64,000 bases of DNA from Acidobacteriaceae bacterium TAA 166 (GCA_000421065.1 ATWD01000001.1:4084001-4148000); one strand, 5' to 3'. Positions 18,412-28,710 are shown, counted from the stretch's first letter. The notes: generated by a model not told the origin, from the letters alone. Numbers and translations: made by a program.

Positions 18412-18421
18412 AATCGCAGCG

Positions 18422-19534
18422 ATGATCTTTGAGCATCACAACCCGGAGCGCGAAGGCGAGCAGGGATTCCTTCTGGTCGGCGCAATCGTGCTGGTCTTCC
18501 TGGTATTGCTGGCGCTCAGCGTCGCCGCCCCCACGGTCGCTCGCGCCCTGCGCCGCGACCGCGAGGTCGAGTCTATTCATCGTGGCAACGAATACGTTCG
18601 CGCCATCCAGCTCTACTACCGCAAGAACGGCCGATACCCGGGAACGATGGACCAGCTCGAGAAGGCGAACAACATCCGCTTCCTGCGCCGCAAGTACGAA
18701 GACCCCATGACCGGCAAGGCCGATTGGCGGCTGATCCACGTCGGAGAGGCCAAGACCACAGTAAAAGGATTCTTCGGGCAGCCGCTGGCCGGCCTCCCCG
18801 GCTCAACCGGAGGGGTCGGATCGGCGGCGGGCATGGTCTCCGCAGGACAATCCGGCGCCCCCGCCGGCGGCTCCAGCCCAACCGGCAGCAGTTTGGGAGG
18901 CTCGAGCGGCAGCAGCTTTGGAGGAGGCACCTCTTTCGGCAGCTCGAGCGGCGGCAGCAGCTTCGGAGGCACCTCTTTCGGAGGATCGAGCACCGGCACC
19001 GGCCTGGGCTCCTCCTCGCCGTCCACCTTCGGCTCAAGCACCAGCTCGGATGCCAGCGGAACCCCGGCGGGAAACACCGTCGCCGGAAGCTCCACCAACT
19101 CCACCGGCGGAATCACCAGCCAGTCGGCGACCAGCTTTACCGGCGGCGGTGCCCCCATCGTCGGAATCGGCAGCTCAAAGTCCGGTGAATCGATCACCAT
19201 CCTGAACGAGCAGGTTTCCTACCAGACCTGGGAGTTCCTTTACGACCCGCGCATCGAGCAGCTCAAGGCCAAAGCCGGCCTGCTCGGCGGCGGCTCGACC
19301 GGCTTCGGCACCAGCGGAAGCTCCGGTTCCTCTTCGGGCACAAGCACGGGCTTCGGTTCAAGTACCGGCTTTGGCTCGTCCGGTTCGTCCTCGCCCGGAG
19401 GAGGTTTCGGTTCCTCCCCGTCGGGCGGCTTCGGCTCCTCGCCCGGTTCTAGCGGTTCCACCGGCTTTGGGGGATCCGGAAGCTTCGGTTCAGGCTCCTC
19501 TTCACCCAGCTCGAGCCCCACCAATCCCCAGTAG
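18422..19534 (+). CDS. GspG-like pseudopilin with long Gly/Ser-rich tail
   Basis: Starts at ATG 18422; a TTG at 18401 would overlap the previous gene. The prepilin signal is EGEQG followed by FLLVGAIVLVFLVLLALSV, cleavage expected after the Gly. The usual Glu at position 5 is absent (FLLVG). Residues about 60-110 have the GspG core: RAIQLYYRKNGRYPGTMDQLE and RKYEDPMTGKADW. From about residue 125 to 370 the protein is almost entirely Gly/Ser/Thr with repeated SSFGG, FGSS and GFGSS units, broken only by a short ordered stretch EQVSYQTWEFLYDPRIEQLK near 265-285. At 370 residues it is twice the usual size. It closes the pilus-like operon. Confidence 0.8.
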   Translation: MIFEHHNPEREGEQGFLLVGAIVLVFLVLLALSVAAPTVARALRRDREVESIHRGNEYVRAIQLYYRKNGRYPGTMDQLEKANNIRFLRRKYEDPMTGKADWRLIHVGEAKTTVKGFFGQPLAGLPGSTGGVGSAAGMVSAGQSGAPAGGSSPTGSSLGGSSGSSFGGGTSFGSSSGGSSFGGTSFGGSSTGTGLGSSSPSTFGSSTSSDASGTPAGNTVAGSSTNSTGGITSQSATSFTGGGAPIVGIGSSKSGESITILNEQVSYQTWEFLYDPRIEQLKAKAGLLGGGSTGFGTSGSSGSSSGTSTGFGSSTGFGSSGSSSPGGGFGSSPSGGFGSSPGSSGSTGFGGSGSFGSGSSSPSSSPTNPQ

Positions 19535-19572
19535 GTCCAGGTACACAGACGGGCTCCTCTCTGGAACTTCCA

Positions 19573-19935
19573 CTACGCCTGTTTCGCCTGCCACAATGCA
19601 ATATTCGCGCCGGTCGGATCGATCAAAATCGAGAACCATCCGTGCCCCGGAACCTCCTGTTCACGCATAATGATCTTCGCCCCTATTGACTCCGCCTTAT
19701 CGGTCGATTCCTTCAGATTCTCGACACCAATATAGGGAAGCCACGCCGTCGGAGCCTCAGGCATGGTAAAGATGCCTCCCCCGGGGCCATCGGAAGGCTT
19801 GAAGGTGGAGTAAACCCCAACCCCTTCTCCCATCTGGATGTCGTTGAAAGTCCAACCACAAAGTTGGCCGTAAAAATCCTTCGCCTTGGCCAGGTCGGGG
19901 GTGTTCAGCTCGATATGAACGAACGGATTTGCCAT
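19573..19935 (-). CDS. VOC-family (glyoxalase/bleomycin-resistance-like) protein
   Basis: A 120-residue single-domain VOC protein; the start has GGAGA just upstream. The beta-alpha-beta-beta-beta modules are readable: PFVHIELNTPDLAKAKDFYGQLCGW opens the fold, ending with GHGWFSILIDPTGANIALWQ. The His near the N-terminus and Glu/His positions fit metal binding. These proteins range from dioxygenases to resistance proteins, so substrate is unknown. It is convergent with the pseudopilin gene (38 nt apart) and has no obvious operon partner. Confidence 0.88.
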   Translation of the reverse strand: MANPFVHIELNTPDLAKAKDFYGQLCGWTFNDIQMGEGVGVYSTFKPSDGPGGGIFTMPEAPTAWLPYIGVENLKESTDKAESIGAKIIMREQEVPGHGWFSILIDPTGANIALWQAKQA

Positions 19936-20085
19936 CAGAGTCTCCTTGGGTGCAGTTTTGCGGACATGTTACTCTGCGGCACCCGAGAGAAGACACCTGG
20001 CAAAGATAAATTTTTCTCGATTTGTGACTAATCCCCAGCCTTCTGCAAGGGCAATCTCTCGCCGCGTAAAGCCGGATTCCAGCCC

Positions 20086-20484
20086 CTAACGCTTCTTCGC
20101 CGTCGGTGGAACCACCACCGGGGGCCGCATCGGCACCAGCCCTGTCGTTACCCCCTGCTGCTGTTGCTGCATCCGTGCCAGCATTTCGCTGCGAACGTAG
20201 TCCACGAAACCCTGCATCTGCCGGTTCATCTCCTCCATCCGCTCCCGCATCTGCAGAATGACGGCGATTCCGGCGATATTCACCCCCAGATCGCGCGCCA
20301 GGTTCAGGATGAACTCCAGCCTCTCCAGATCTTCATCGGTATAAAGACGGGTGTTGCCCTCACTGCGCGAAGGCAGCAACAGGCCCTCCCGTTCGTAAAG
20401 CCGAAGAGTCTGGGGATGAATCTGGTACATCTCGGCCACCGCCGAGATCATGTATGCGCCTTTGTTCTTTCTCCTTGTCGCCAT
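20086..20484 (-). CDS. hspR: MerR-family heat-shock repressor, HspR type
   Basis: DNA-binding repressor of chaperone genes. The 132-residue product has the HspR form of the MerR helix-turn-helix: YMISAVAEMYQIHPQTLRLY near residues 10-30, then REGLLLPSRSEGNTRLYTDEDLERL and the Gly-Val-Asn-rich GVNIAGIAVIL helix. The C-terminus is Gln-rich (QQQQQ) and Pro/Val-rich. HspR proteins bind HAIR inverted repeats and use DnaK as co-repressor; a HAIR-like site lies at the dnaK promoter 6 kb away. The ATG at 20484 has AGGAG rather far upstream (about 14 nt), so a slightly earlier CTG is possible. Divergent from the SDR gene. Confidence 0.85.
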   Translation of the reverse strand: MATRRKNKGAYMISAVAEMYQIHPQTLRLYEREGLLLPSRSEGNTRLYTDEDLERLEFILNLARDLGVNIAGIAVILQMRERMEEMNRQMQGFVDYVRSEMLARMQQQQQGVTTGLVPMRPPVVVPPTAKKR

Positions 20485-20607
20485 GGCCAGCCCGTCGTCT
20501 CCTTTCGTGCGCCCAATCCTATCCCATGTGGAAGCCCGGGAGTTCAAATCCGCGTCAAACTACTTCAGTATGCTTACCAGACTACCGTACCGGAATGGAC
20601 CCCTGTT

Positions 20608-21702
20608 ATGAAGCGAACCTCTCTCGTACTTCAGATGCTTGCCGGAGTCACCGCAGCCGGCGCGGCCTATCTGATCGACGCACAACGGCGCAAATCGGAA
20701 TCTGCCCAATCTGTTCCCTTCAAGCGCTCCAGTTCCGCCTTCTCGAGCTTCCGATCCCTCTTCGGCACCCATGACAGCTCCGGCAGCTCCCCCAAGCCGG
20801 AAAATCGTGTCGTCCTCATTACGGGAGGCTCACGTGGACTGGGTTTCGCCATCGCTGAGCGCTTCGGACGCGCCGGAAATCGCCTGATCCTGGCGGCGCG
20901 CAACTTCGAGGAGCTGGTCGAGGCTCGGAACTCGCTGGTGAAACATCGCGCCGTCACCTCTCCTGATGACGTGCTCCTCATCCCCACCGATCTCACCGAT
21001 GCCGCCCAGGCCTCCAGCCTCATCGAGCACGCCATCCAGCACTTCGGTCGCATCGACGTCCTGGTCAACAACGCCGGAATCATGGAGGTCGGCCCTGTCG
21101 AGGACCAGCCGATCGAAGCCTATCGCCGCGCCATGGCCACCAACTTCTTTTCCGCGCTTCATACCATCCACGCCGCCCTCCCGCATCTGCTTCAGCGCGA
21201 CCGCCGCAACCCCGCAGTGATCGTCAACATCTGCTCCATCGGGGGCAAGATCGCCGTGCCGCACATGCTGCCCTATACCGCCAGCAAGTTCGCCCTCGTC
21301 GGCTTCTCCCAGGGGCTGCACGCCGAGCTGCGCCATAAGGGCGTCCGCGTTACCACCGTCTGCCCCGGCCTGATGCGCACCGGAGGACATCATCACGCCA
21401 CCTTCCGGGGAGACCAGAAGCGCGAGGCCCGTTGGTTCAATCTTGCTGCGACCACCCCGATCGTCGCCACCTCGGTGAAGAACGCCGCCAATCAGATCTA
21501 CGATGCCGTCGCCCAGGGCCGGGCCGAGATCACCATCACTCCGCAGGCTTATCTGGCCGCTCGCTTCGCCGGAATCGCCCCCGAGGCGACGCAGCGCCTG
21601 GCCTCGCTCGCCAACGAGTTCATCCTGCCCGCACCTCTCTCCTCCTCAACCCAGACGAGCGAGACTAAAGCCCCCTGGGCTGTAGAGCAGCCGGCAGTGT
21701 AG
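20608..21702 (+). CDS. Short-chain dehydrogenase/reductase with N-terminal hydrophobic anchor
   Basis: NAD(P)-dependent oxidoreductase of the classical SDR family, 364 residues from ATG 20608. The first 25 residues (LVLQMLAGVTAAGAAYLID) may be a membrane anchor, followed by a Ser-rich linker to about residue 65. The SDR core follows: cofactor site TGGSRGLGFAIA, NNAG, the Ser of the ICSIGG segment and the catalytic YTASK. About 60 residues follow the core, with a Ser/Thr/Pro end. Similar proteins with anchors are common in acidobacteria but have no fixed substrate. The SD is poor. It is divergent from hspR. Confidence 0.88.
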   Translation: MKRTSLVLQMLAGVTAAGAAYLIDAQRRKSESAQSVPFKRSSSAFSSFRSLFGTHDSSGSSPKPENRVVLITGGSRGLGFAIAERFGRAGNRLILAARNFEELVEARNSLVKHRAVTSPDDVLLIPTDLTDAAQASSLIEHAIQHFGRIDVLVNNAGIMEVGPVEDQPIEAYRRAMATNFFSALHTIHAALPHLLQRDRRNPAVIVNICSIGGKIAVPHMLPYTASKFALVGFSQGLHAELRHKGVRVTTVCPGLMRTGGHHHATFRGDQKREARWFNLAATTPIVATSVKNAANQIYDAVAQGRAEITITPQAYLAARFAGIAPEATQRLASLANEFILPAPLSSSTQTSETKAPWAVEQPAV

Positions 21703-21710
21703 CGTCGGAA

Positions 21711-21937
21711 CAGGCGCTGCCGCGAGGGCGCCCTACGCGGCGGTCACTTCGTGAGGCATATATCCCCTTCGGGGGCTTCCGTTGGTCGCTTGCGAAGATC
21801 TTTGCGCCGACCAACGGGAGGCCCGGGCGTTGCCGGTACACGCATCACGAAGGGCGCGCCCATATCGAGGTCTCCACAAACAGGTCTTCGATTGTGTGGG
21901 TGGCCGAGCGCAGTGGGACCGGCCAGCAGGCCAGGGA
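21711..21937. repeat. Palindromic intergenic repeat, full-length copy B
   Basis: Same family as copy A, about 225 bp. The left end is CAGGCGCTGCCGCGAGGGC, followed by GCGGTCACTTCGTGAGG. A perfect central stem has CCGTTGGTCG (21779-21788) facing CGACCAACGG (21808-21817). The right arm has CGCATCACGAAGGGCG and then, after about 45 nt of unrelated sequence, GAGCGCAGTGGGACCGGCC. It lies between the SDR and dnaJ stop codons and may act as a two-way terminator. Confidence 0.8.
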
Positions 21938-21940
21938 GCC

Positions 21941-23197
21941 TCAGACCTTCGTAAATATCTCCTCACGCGGGTCCTCGGGATTCAGCTTCGCCAGCTCCCG
22001 CAGAATCTCTTTCGAGCGTTCGTCCTGCACCCTGGGCACGATCACCTTGACCTCGACGATCTGGTCGCCGCGCTTACCCTCCTGAACCGCCGAGGGAACG
22101 CCCTTTTCCCGCAGACGCAGCTTCTGGCCCGTCTGCGTTCCCGGCGGAATCTTCAGCTGCGTCCTTCCGCCGCCCTCATGCGTATCGATGGTCGGAACGT
22201 CGATCTTCGCGCCCAGCGCGGCCTCGGCAAATGTGACTGGAACAGTTACATAAATATCATCGCCCGCCCGGGTGAACACCGGATGCGTTCCTGACTTGAT
22301 GATCAGGAACAGATCGCCCGCCGCTCCGCCGTTGATTCCCGCGTTGCCCTTGCCGGCCAGACGGATGCGCTGCCCATCGCGCGTTCCCGGCTTGATGCGG
22401 AACTCCAACGGCTCGCGCCGCGTAACCACGCCCTCGCCCTCGCAGGTGGGACAACTGTTCTGCACCTTGCCCGAGCCTCCGCAGCGCGGGCACTGGATAT
22501 TGAACTTCATCCGTCCGCCCATCTGCGTCACCTGGCCCGATCCATGGCACTCCGGGCACTCCGTGCTCCCGCCCGTCGTCGACTTACCCTTGCAGGTAGG
22601 ACACACCTCTTGCCGCTGAATCTCCAGGCGAGCAATGCCACCACGCACCGCCGTCCAGAAGTCCACGCTCACCTGGTACTCGAGATCGGTGCCGGGCTCC
22701 GGCCCCCGTGAGGCCGCATTGCGGCCGCCCGAAAACATCTGGCTGAAGATGTCGCGGAACCCTCCGCCGAATCCTCCACCACCGGGCTGCTGCTGTCCCG
22801 CGCCTGCGGCGTTGAAGTCCGAGAAGTCGAAGCCGCTGAAGTCGAAGGGAACCTCCTGGGCTCCGCCAGGTCCACCCTGCGCACCCTGGAATCCTCCGCC
22901 CCCAAACCCTCCCGGGCCGCCATAGCCTCCCCGCGCCGCGGCCTCGGCCGCCGCCGGGTCGATCGAGTCCGAGTAGAAGCCCAGCTGGTCGTAAATCTTC
23001 CGCTTTTTCTCGTCGCTCAGAACGTCGTTGGCCTCGGAGATCTCCTTGAACTTTTCCTCCGCCTTCTTGTCACCCGGGTTCACATCCGGGTGGTACTTGC
23101 GGGCAGCCTTGCGAAAGGCTTTGCGAATCTCATCCGCGGTCGCCGTCTTCTTGATGCCCAATATTCCGTAGTAATCTTTCGTCTTCGTCGTCGCCAT
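21941..23197 (-). CDS. dnaJ: Chaperone DnaJ (type I J-protein)
   Basis: Co-chaperone that loads substrates on DnaK and stimulates its ATPase. All four parts of a class A J-protein are present in 418 residues: J-domain residues 8-75 with HPD at 36-38; Gly/Phe-rich linker with many GG and GF pairs (about 85-150); a zinc region with four CxxCxGxG-type repeats (CPTCKGKS, CPECHGSG, CPRCGGSG, CPTCEGEG); and the C-terminal substrate domain with GDLFLIIK. The first zinc repeat is slightly atypical (KGKS). It is downstream of the Nei/Fpg gene after a 136-nt gap, with hspR and dnaK in the same region and strand. Confidence 0.95.
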   Translation of the reverse strand: MATTKTKDYYGILGIKKTATADEIRKAFRKAARKYHPDVNPGDKKAEEKFKEISEANDVLSDEKKRKIYDQLGFYSDSIDPAAAEAAARGGYGGPGGFGGGGFQGAQGGPGGAQEVPFDFSGFDFSDFNAAGAGQQQPGGGGFGGGFRDIFSQMFSGGRNAASRGPEPGTDLEYQVSVDFWTAVRGGIARLEIQRQEVCPTCKGKSTTGGSTECPECHGSGQVTQMGGRMKFNIQCPRCGGSGKVQNSCPTCEGEGVVTRREPLEFRIKPGTRDGQRIRLAGKGNAGINGGAAGDLFLIIKSGTHPVFTRAGDDIYVTVPVTFAEAALGAKIDVPTIDTHEGGGRTQLKIPPGTQTGQKLRLREKGVPSAVQEGKRGDQIVEVKVIVPRVQDERSKEILRELAKLNPEDPREEIFTKV

Positions 23198-23333
23198 AGT
23201 TGTTTAATCTTCTTTGCGATCTATCCAATCTTTTGCAGCTCTTCTTGAATCCTTCGCGGTCTTCTTTGCCTGCTGTTGCTGTCTTTCTTTATTCTGCAGC
23301 CAGCGCGAGTTTTCCCGCACCTTCAAAATCCCT

Positions 23334-24239
23334 TCATCCCCTCATGACGCTCGACGGCTCCGCCTGGCAGGTCGGGCACCAGAACAGATTCCGCCCCGCC
23401 ACCTCCTGCTTCTTGATCGTGGTTTCGCAGACGAAGCAGGGAAGACCGTTGCGCCGATAAACGTAATGCGCCTCCTCTTTGAGCGCCTGGCCTCGCTTGT
23501 GCGGACGATCCGGAGGCTTCGTCGTCACGATCCTGCGGTCGATCATCGCAGCGGGCATCAGCCCCCCCGCATCCTTCCATATCGACCGCAGTACGTCTTC
23601 CCCTACCTCTTTGCCCGGGCGGAAGGGGCTCAGGCGCGCCCGGTACAGCAGCTCGGCGCGAAAGATGTTGCCGATCCCGGCAAACATCGTCTGGTCCATC
23701 AGCAGCTCTCCGACGGCCTTGCGACTCTTCCGCACTTTGGCGATCATCTTCTCCGGACCATCACCGTTCAGCGGATCCGGACCAAGCCGGCCCAGCAGCT
23801 TCTCCCACTCGGCCTGGGTATAGAGAGAACAGTCCATCGGACCGCGCAGCTCCACCCAGGCGATCTGCTCAGGGTCGAGATGCCCGGTCCCATCGTCCTC
23901 CGAGTACCACGCATGACGCTTACTCTCGCCCGGAACCGCGGGCCTCTTCACCGCTGCCGCATTCCACATGCGCAGCCGCAACGCACCTTTTACCGGAGGC
24001 AACGGCCCGGAGCCCTCGGTGAAGTCGCCCTGCAGACCCAGATGGACGTGCAGGATGCGGTCCTTGCCGAAGTCATAACCGAGGTGTTTGCCCACGGCCA
24101 GCACGCGCTCGAGCTTGCGTCCATCGATCACATCGGCGTCGGTAAACCGGCCCTGCGGACCATCCACCCGCACCGGACGACCTCCAAAAGCAACTTCATG
24201 CCGCGCGGCCCAGCGATGAATTTCATTTCCCTCCGGCAT
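23334..24239 (-). CDS. Fpg/Nei-family DNA glycosylase-AP lyase
   Basis: Base-excision repair enzyme. The start is fixed by the catalytic N-terminus MPEGNEIHR: Pro2 acts as the Schiff-base nucleophile and Glu3 follows. An upstream in-frame ATG would bury Pro2 and is rejected. The 301-residue protein has the two-helix-turn-helix (MDQTMFAGIGNIFRAELLY) and a C-terminal zinc finger (CFVC then CPTC). MPEGNEIHR resembles the Nei2/endonuclease VIII-like branch, acting mainly on oxidised pyrimidines, more than Fpg (MPELPEVE). It lies between dnaK and dnaJ on the same strand, so it may be expressed with stress genes. Confidence 0.9.
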   Translation of the reverse strand: MPEGNEIHRWAARHEVAFGGRPVRVDGPQGRFTDADVIDGRKLERVLAVGKHLGYDFGKDRILHVHLGLQGDFTEGSGPLPPVKGALRLRMWNAAAVKRPAVPGESKRHAWYSEDDGTGHLDPEQIAWVELRGPMDCSLYTQAEWEKLLGRLGPDPLNGDGPEKMIAKVRKSRKAVGELLMDQTMFAGIGNIFRAELLYRARLSPFRPGKEVGEDVLRSIWKDAGGLMPAAMIDRRIVTTKPPDRPHKRGQALKEEAHYVYRRNGLPCFVCETTIKKQEVAGRNLFWCPTCQAEPSSVMRG

Positions 24240-24289
24240 CGTCTCTCTCGTCCCCCAAAGCCACGCAAAGATCATCAATACGAACGATG

Positions 24290-24327
24290 GCGACGGTACT
24301 GGCCTATACCAGAAACTACCGTCGCCC
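24290..24327. other. Hairpin between the glycosylase and a small gene
   Basis: GGCGACGGTA (24290-24299) pairs perfectly with TACCGTCGCC (24318-24327), with TGG/CCA pairing inside. There is no T-run on either strand, so it is not a standard terminator. Function unknown. Confidence 0.45.
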
Positions 24328-24398
24328 GAACCGCCGCATCTGAAGCCAGCTACAAATCAACCTCTTGAAAGCCGGTCCCTAACCAGAACCGCATAGGC

Positions 24399-24569
24399 TT
24401 AGTTCCAGACCTGCCTGGCCTCGATTGCCTCGATCGAGAACATCTGGTCCGGCTCCATCTGCCGCATCTTGCGGACGAAGCGCTCGGCCTCTTCCCGCGT
24501 GTCGAACATCATGCGGTTGTAAAGCTGTCCAGCGCGTACCTGATCGCATCTCCACATCGTCTCAGTCAT
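24399..24569 (-). CDS. Small conserved-looking cytosolic protein, unknown function
   Basis: From ATG 24569 the product is 56 residues and the start has a perfect AGGAGG 7 nt upstream. A second in-frame start at 24656 (MNRSENDKETSD) also has AAAGG at good spacing and would give 85 residues, so two forms are possible. The common part is METs and charged residues: MTETMWRCDQVRAG, FDTREEAERFVRKMRQ (an amphipathic helix) and FSIEAIEARQVW. It has no membrane helix. I do not recognise a family; the pattern suggests a small alpha/beta fold. It lies 142 nt past the dnaK terminator on the same strand. Confidence 0.6.
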   Translation of the reverse strand: MTETMWRCDQVRAGQLYNRMMFDTREEAERFVRKMRQMEPDQMFSIEAIEARQVWN

Positions 24570-24720
24570 GGCCTTTCCTCCTGTGTATTGATTCAGTGCG
24601 AGGTCCTGTAACCACATCAGATCGGAGGTTTCTTTATCGTTTTCGCTTCTGTTCATTTCAACACCTTTCCTGGAAGAGTCGTGCAGAACTGCAATCTCAC
24701 CCGAACCCAACTAGAGACCC

Positions 24721-24771
24721 GGTAAAAGTAAAACAAGAGGGGCAAACCTGCTTTTAAGGAATTGCCCCTCT
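24721..24771 (-). terminator. Rho-independent terminator after dnaK
   Basis: On the minus strand AGAGGGGCAA (24771-24762) pairs with TTGCCCCTCT (24745-24736), a perfect 10-bp stem, followed by TGTTTTACTTTTACC. Confidence 0.8.
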
Positions 24772-24855
24772 CTGCTGCACCCGCTCACCCTAGAAACCGG
24801 TTAACGGTTAACTTCTCGACCCGAAGATCGCTCGCCGTCAAAGACGATTCGACGG

Positions 24856-26769
<1,914 letters not shown>

Positions 26770-26834
26770 TGAGAAACTCTCCCCATAGTTGGGCTACGCT
26801 TTTTCGCAAACCCGAATCTCAAGTCCCAAGGGAA

Positions 26835-26864
26835 TCATCCCACCTTGAGTCACTTGCTGTCAAT
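26835..26864 (-). promoter_or_regulatory. dnaK promoter candidate overlapped by a HAIR-like HspR operator
   Basis: Read on the minus strand, TTGACA (26863-26858) is followed after 18 nt by GATGAT (4 of 6 to the -10 consensus). The same bases form ATTGACA-N7-ACTCAAG (26864-26844), which matches the HAIR layout CTTGAGT-N7-ACTCAAG in 4 of 7 positions on one side and all 7 on the other. A further CTTGAG lies at 26823-26818. The promoter is about 70-90 nt before the dnaK ATG. The rest of the dnaK-transporter intergenic region (26770-27123) shows no gene. Confidence 0.5.
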
Positions 26865-27123
26865 CTATCTGATGTGAAATATAGCAATGAAGATTCAGAT
26901 CTTTGCCATCTTCTGGAAACGAAACAAATCCATCGTTTTGAACCGATTAGCGCCCGGATTTCTTCATCCGCCACCATCCCGCAGGCTTATTTCCGCGTCT
27001 CAAAGGCTGGAGAGAGCTGCTCTCCCCATAAATTTCTGAACGCGCAGTTTGCCCGGGGTCCTTGTTGCCGTCCCGATGCATCTGCTTGATGAAATTCAAG
27101 TTTGTGAACGGGGAAGCCTGCCG

Positions 27124-28710
27124 ATGTCTACCGCTGCGACCGTACCGGAAGATCACTCCGGCGAGGTGACCAAGGGAGTCAATCCCTGGTTGATCGCCGC
27201 TTCGGTGATGCTGGCGACCTTTATGGAGGTCCTCGACACTGCCATTGCCTCGGTGGCACTGCCGTACATCGCCGGATCGCTCTCGGCGTCGAACGACGAG
27301 GCCACCTGGGTGCTGACCAGCTACCTGGTCTCGAATGCCATCGTTCTGCCGGCCAGCAACTGGTGCTCGCTGCGGTTCGGCCGCAAGCGGTTCCTGATTA
27401 TCTGCGTCATTATCTTCACGGTGGCCAGCTTTGCTTGCGGTGCTGCTCCCAGCCTGGCCCTGATGCTGCTGGCCCGGGTCGTCCAGGGTGCGGGTGGCGG
27501 GGCTCTGCAGCCCTTGTCGCAGGCGATCCTGTTCGAGTCCTTCCCTCCGGCCAAGCGAGGGGCCGCGGCGGCGGTCTTCGCCTTTGGGGTAGTCGTGGCG
27601 CCGGTTCTGGGGCCGACGCTGGGAGGCTGGCTCACCGATACCTACTCCTGGCGGTACGCCTTCTACATCAACATCCCGGTGGGGATCCTGGCCGTCTTCA
27701 TGATCAGCCGGTTTGTGAATGACCCTCCCTACATCAAAGACGCCAAGGTTCCCCCCTTCGACAACCTGGGCTTCGGAACGCTGGTGGTCTGGACCGGATG
27801 CCTGCAGGTGATTCTCGACAAGGGGCAGGAAGATGACTGGTTTGGGGCGACGTGGATTCGCTGGGCCTTCTGCTTCATGATCACGGCGTTTGTCTGGTGG
27901 GTCTGGATCTCCTGGAGGAAAAAGAATCCTCTGGTCGACCTGAAGGTGATGAAAGATCGCAACTTCGCGATCGGCTGTCTTCTGATCTTCCTCTTCGGCG
28001 TGGCGATCTATTCGACGGTGACGGTGCTTCCACTCTTCTATCAGGAGCTTTTGGGGTACACGGCCTTCACGGCGGGGATTGTGGTGGCTCCGCGCGGTCT
28101 GGGAGCGATCTGCGGAATGCCGGTGATCGGCTACCTTTCGAATAAGGTGGACCCACGCTACCTTCTGTCCTTCGGCTTCATCCTGTTCGGCTTCATGACG
28201 CTCTATTTTGGAAATATCACACTGGACGTCTCCCCCACCACGCTGCTGCTTCCGATTCTGGTGACCGGCTTCGGGTTAAGCTTTGTCTTCGTCCCGATCA
28301 CGACGGCGGCCTATGGGACGCTTCCGAACGAACAGATGGGCAATGCCAGCGGCCTGTTCAACCTGATGCGCAACGTAGGGGGATCGATTGGGATCTCGGT
28401 GGCGCAGACGCTTTTGACCCGCCGCTCGGCCGTGCACCAGAACGAGATCATTAATTCGGTTCCGATCACGGGGCAACAGTTCCAGAACTCGATCCAGGCG
28501 ACGACCGGGGCTCTGACCGGGGCCTTTGGTCCTGCCAATGCGGCAGGGCGCGCGCAAGCGACGCTCTACCAGCAGCTTGGGCGTCAGGCCTCGAACTGGG
28601 CCTTCGTGGATGTCTTCCGTTGGCTTTCGCTGTTATGCTTTGGCTGCGTGGTTGCGGTCTGGATGTTGAAGAAGGTGAAGCCCGGCAAGGCCCCGGTGGG
28701 AGCCCACTAG
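27124..28710 (+). CDS. DHA2-type MFS transporter (EmrB/QacA family)
   Basis: Proton-driven drug exporter with about 14 transmembrane helices in 528 residues. Start 27124 has GGGGAAG upstream; an earlier in-frame ATG at 27049 gives an unlikely N-terminus. Family signatures: LATFMEVLDTAIASVALPYI in helix 1 (the DT-IV-A pattern of DHA2), RFGRKR in the first loop, and GPTLGGWLTDTYSWRYAFYINIP (motif C) in helix 5. No membrane-fusion partner (EmrA/HlyD) or TetR-type regulator is adjacent, which is unusual for EmrB. The gene is divergent from dnaK and ends in a palindromic repeat. Substrate is unknown. Confidence 0.92.
   Translation: MSTAATVPEDHSGEVTKGVNPWLIAASVMLATFMEVLDTAIASVALPYIAGSLSASNDEATWVLTSYLVSNAIVLPASNWCSLRFGRKRFLIICVIIFTVASFACGAAPSLALMLLARVVQGAGGGALQPLSQAILFESFPPAKRGAAAAVFAFGVVVAPVLGPTLGGWLTDTYSWRYAFYINIPVGILAVFMISRFVNDPPYIKDAKVPPFDNLGFGTLVVWTGCLQVILDKGQEDDWFGATWIRWAFCFMITAFVWWVWISWRKKNPLVDLKVMKDRNFAIGCLLIFLFGVAIYSTVTVLPLFYQELLGYTAFTAGIVVAPRGLGAICGMPVIGYLSNKVDPRYLLSFGFILFGFMTLYFGNITLDVSPTTLLLPILVTGFGLSFVFVPITTAAYGTLPNEQMGNASGLFNLMRNVGGSIGISVAQTLLTRRSAVHQNEIINSVPITGQQFQNSIQATTGALTGAFGPANAAGRAQATLYQQLGRQASNWAFVDVFRWLSLLCFGCVVAVWMLKKVKPGKAPVGAH

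Noticed and set aside
20522..20558. TTGACG box upstream of hspR as a promoter or HAIR site
   Set aside because: No -10 box at 16-18 nt and no ACTCAAG half-site; the nearest TAGGAT is 31 nt away.
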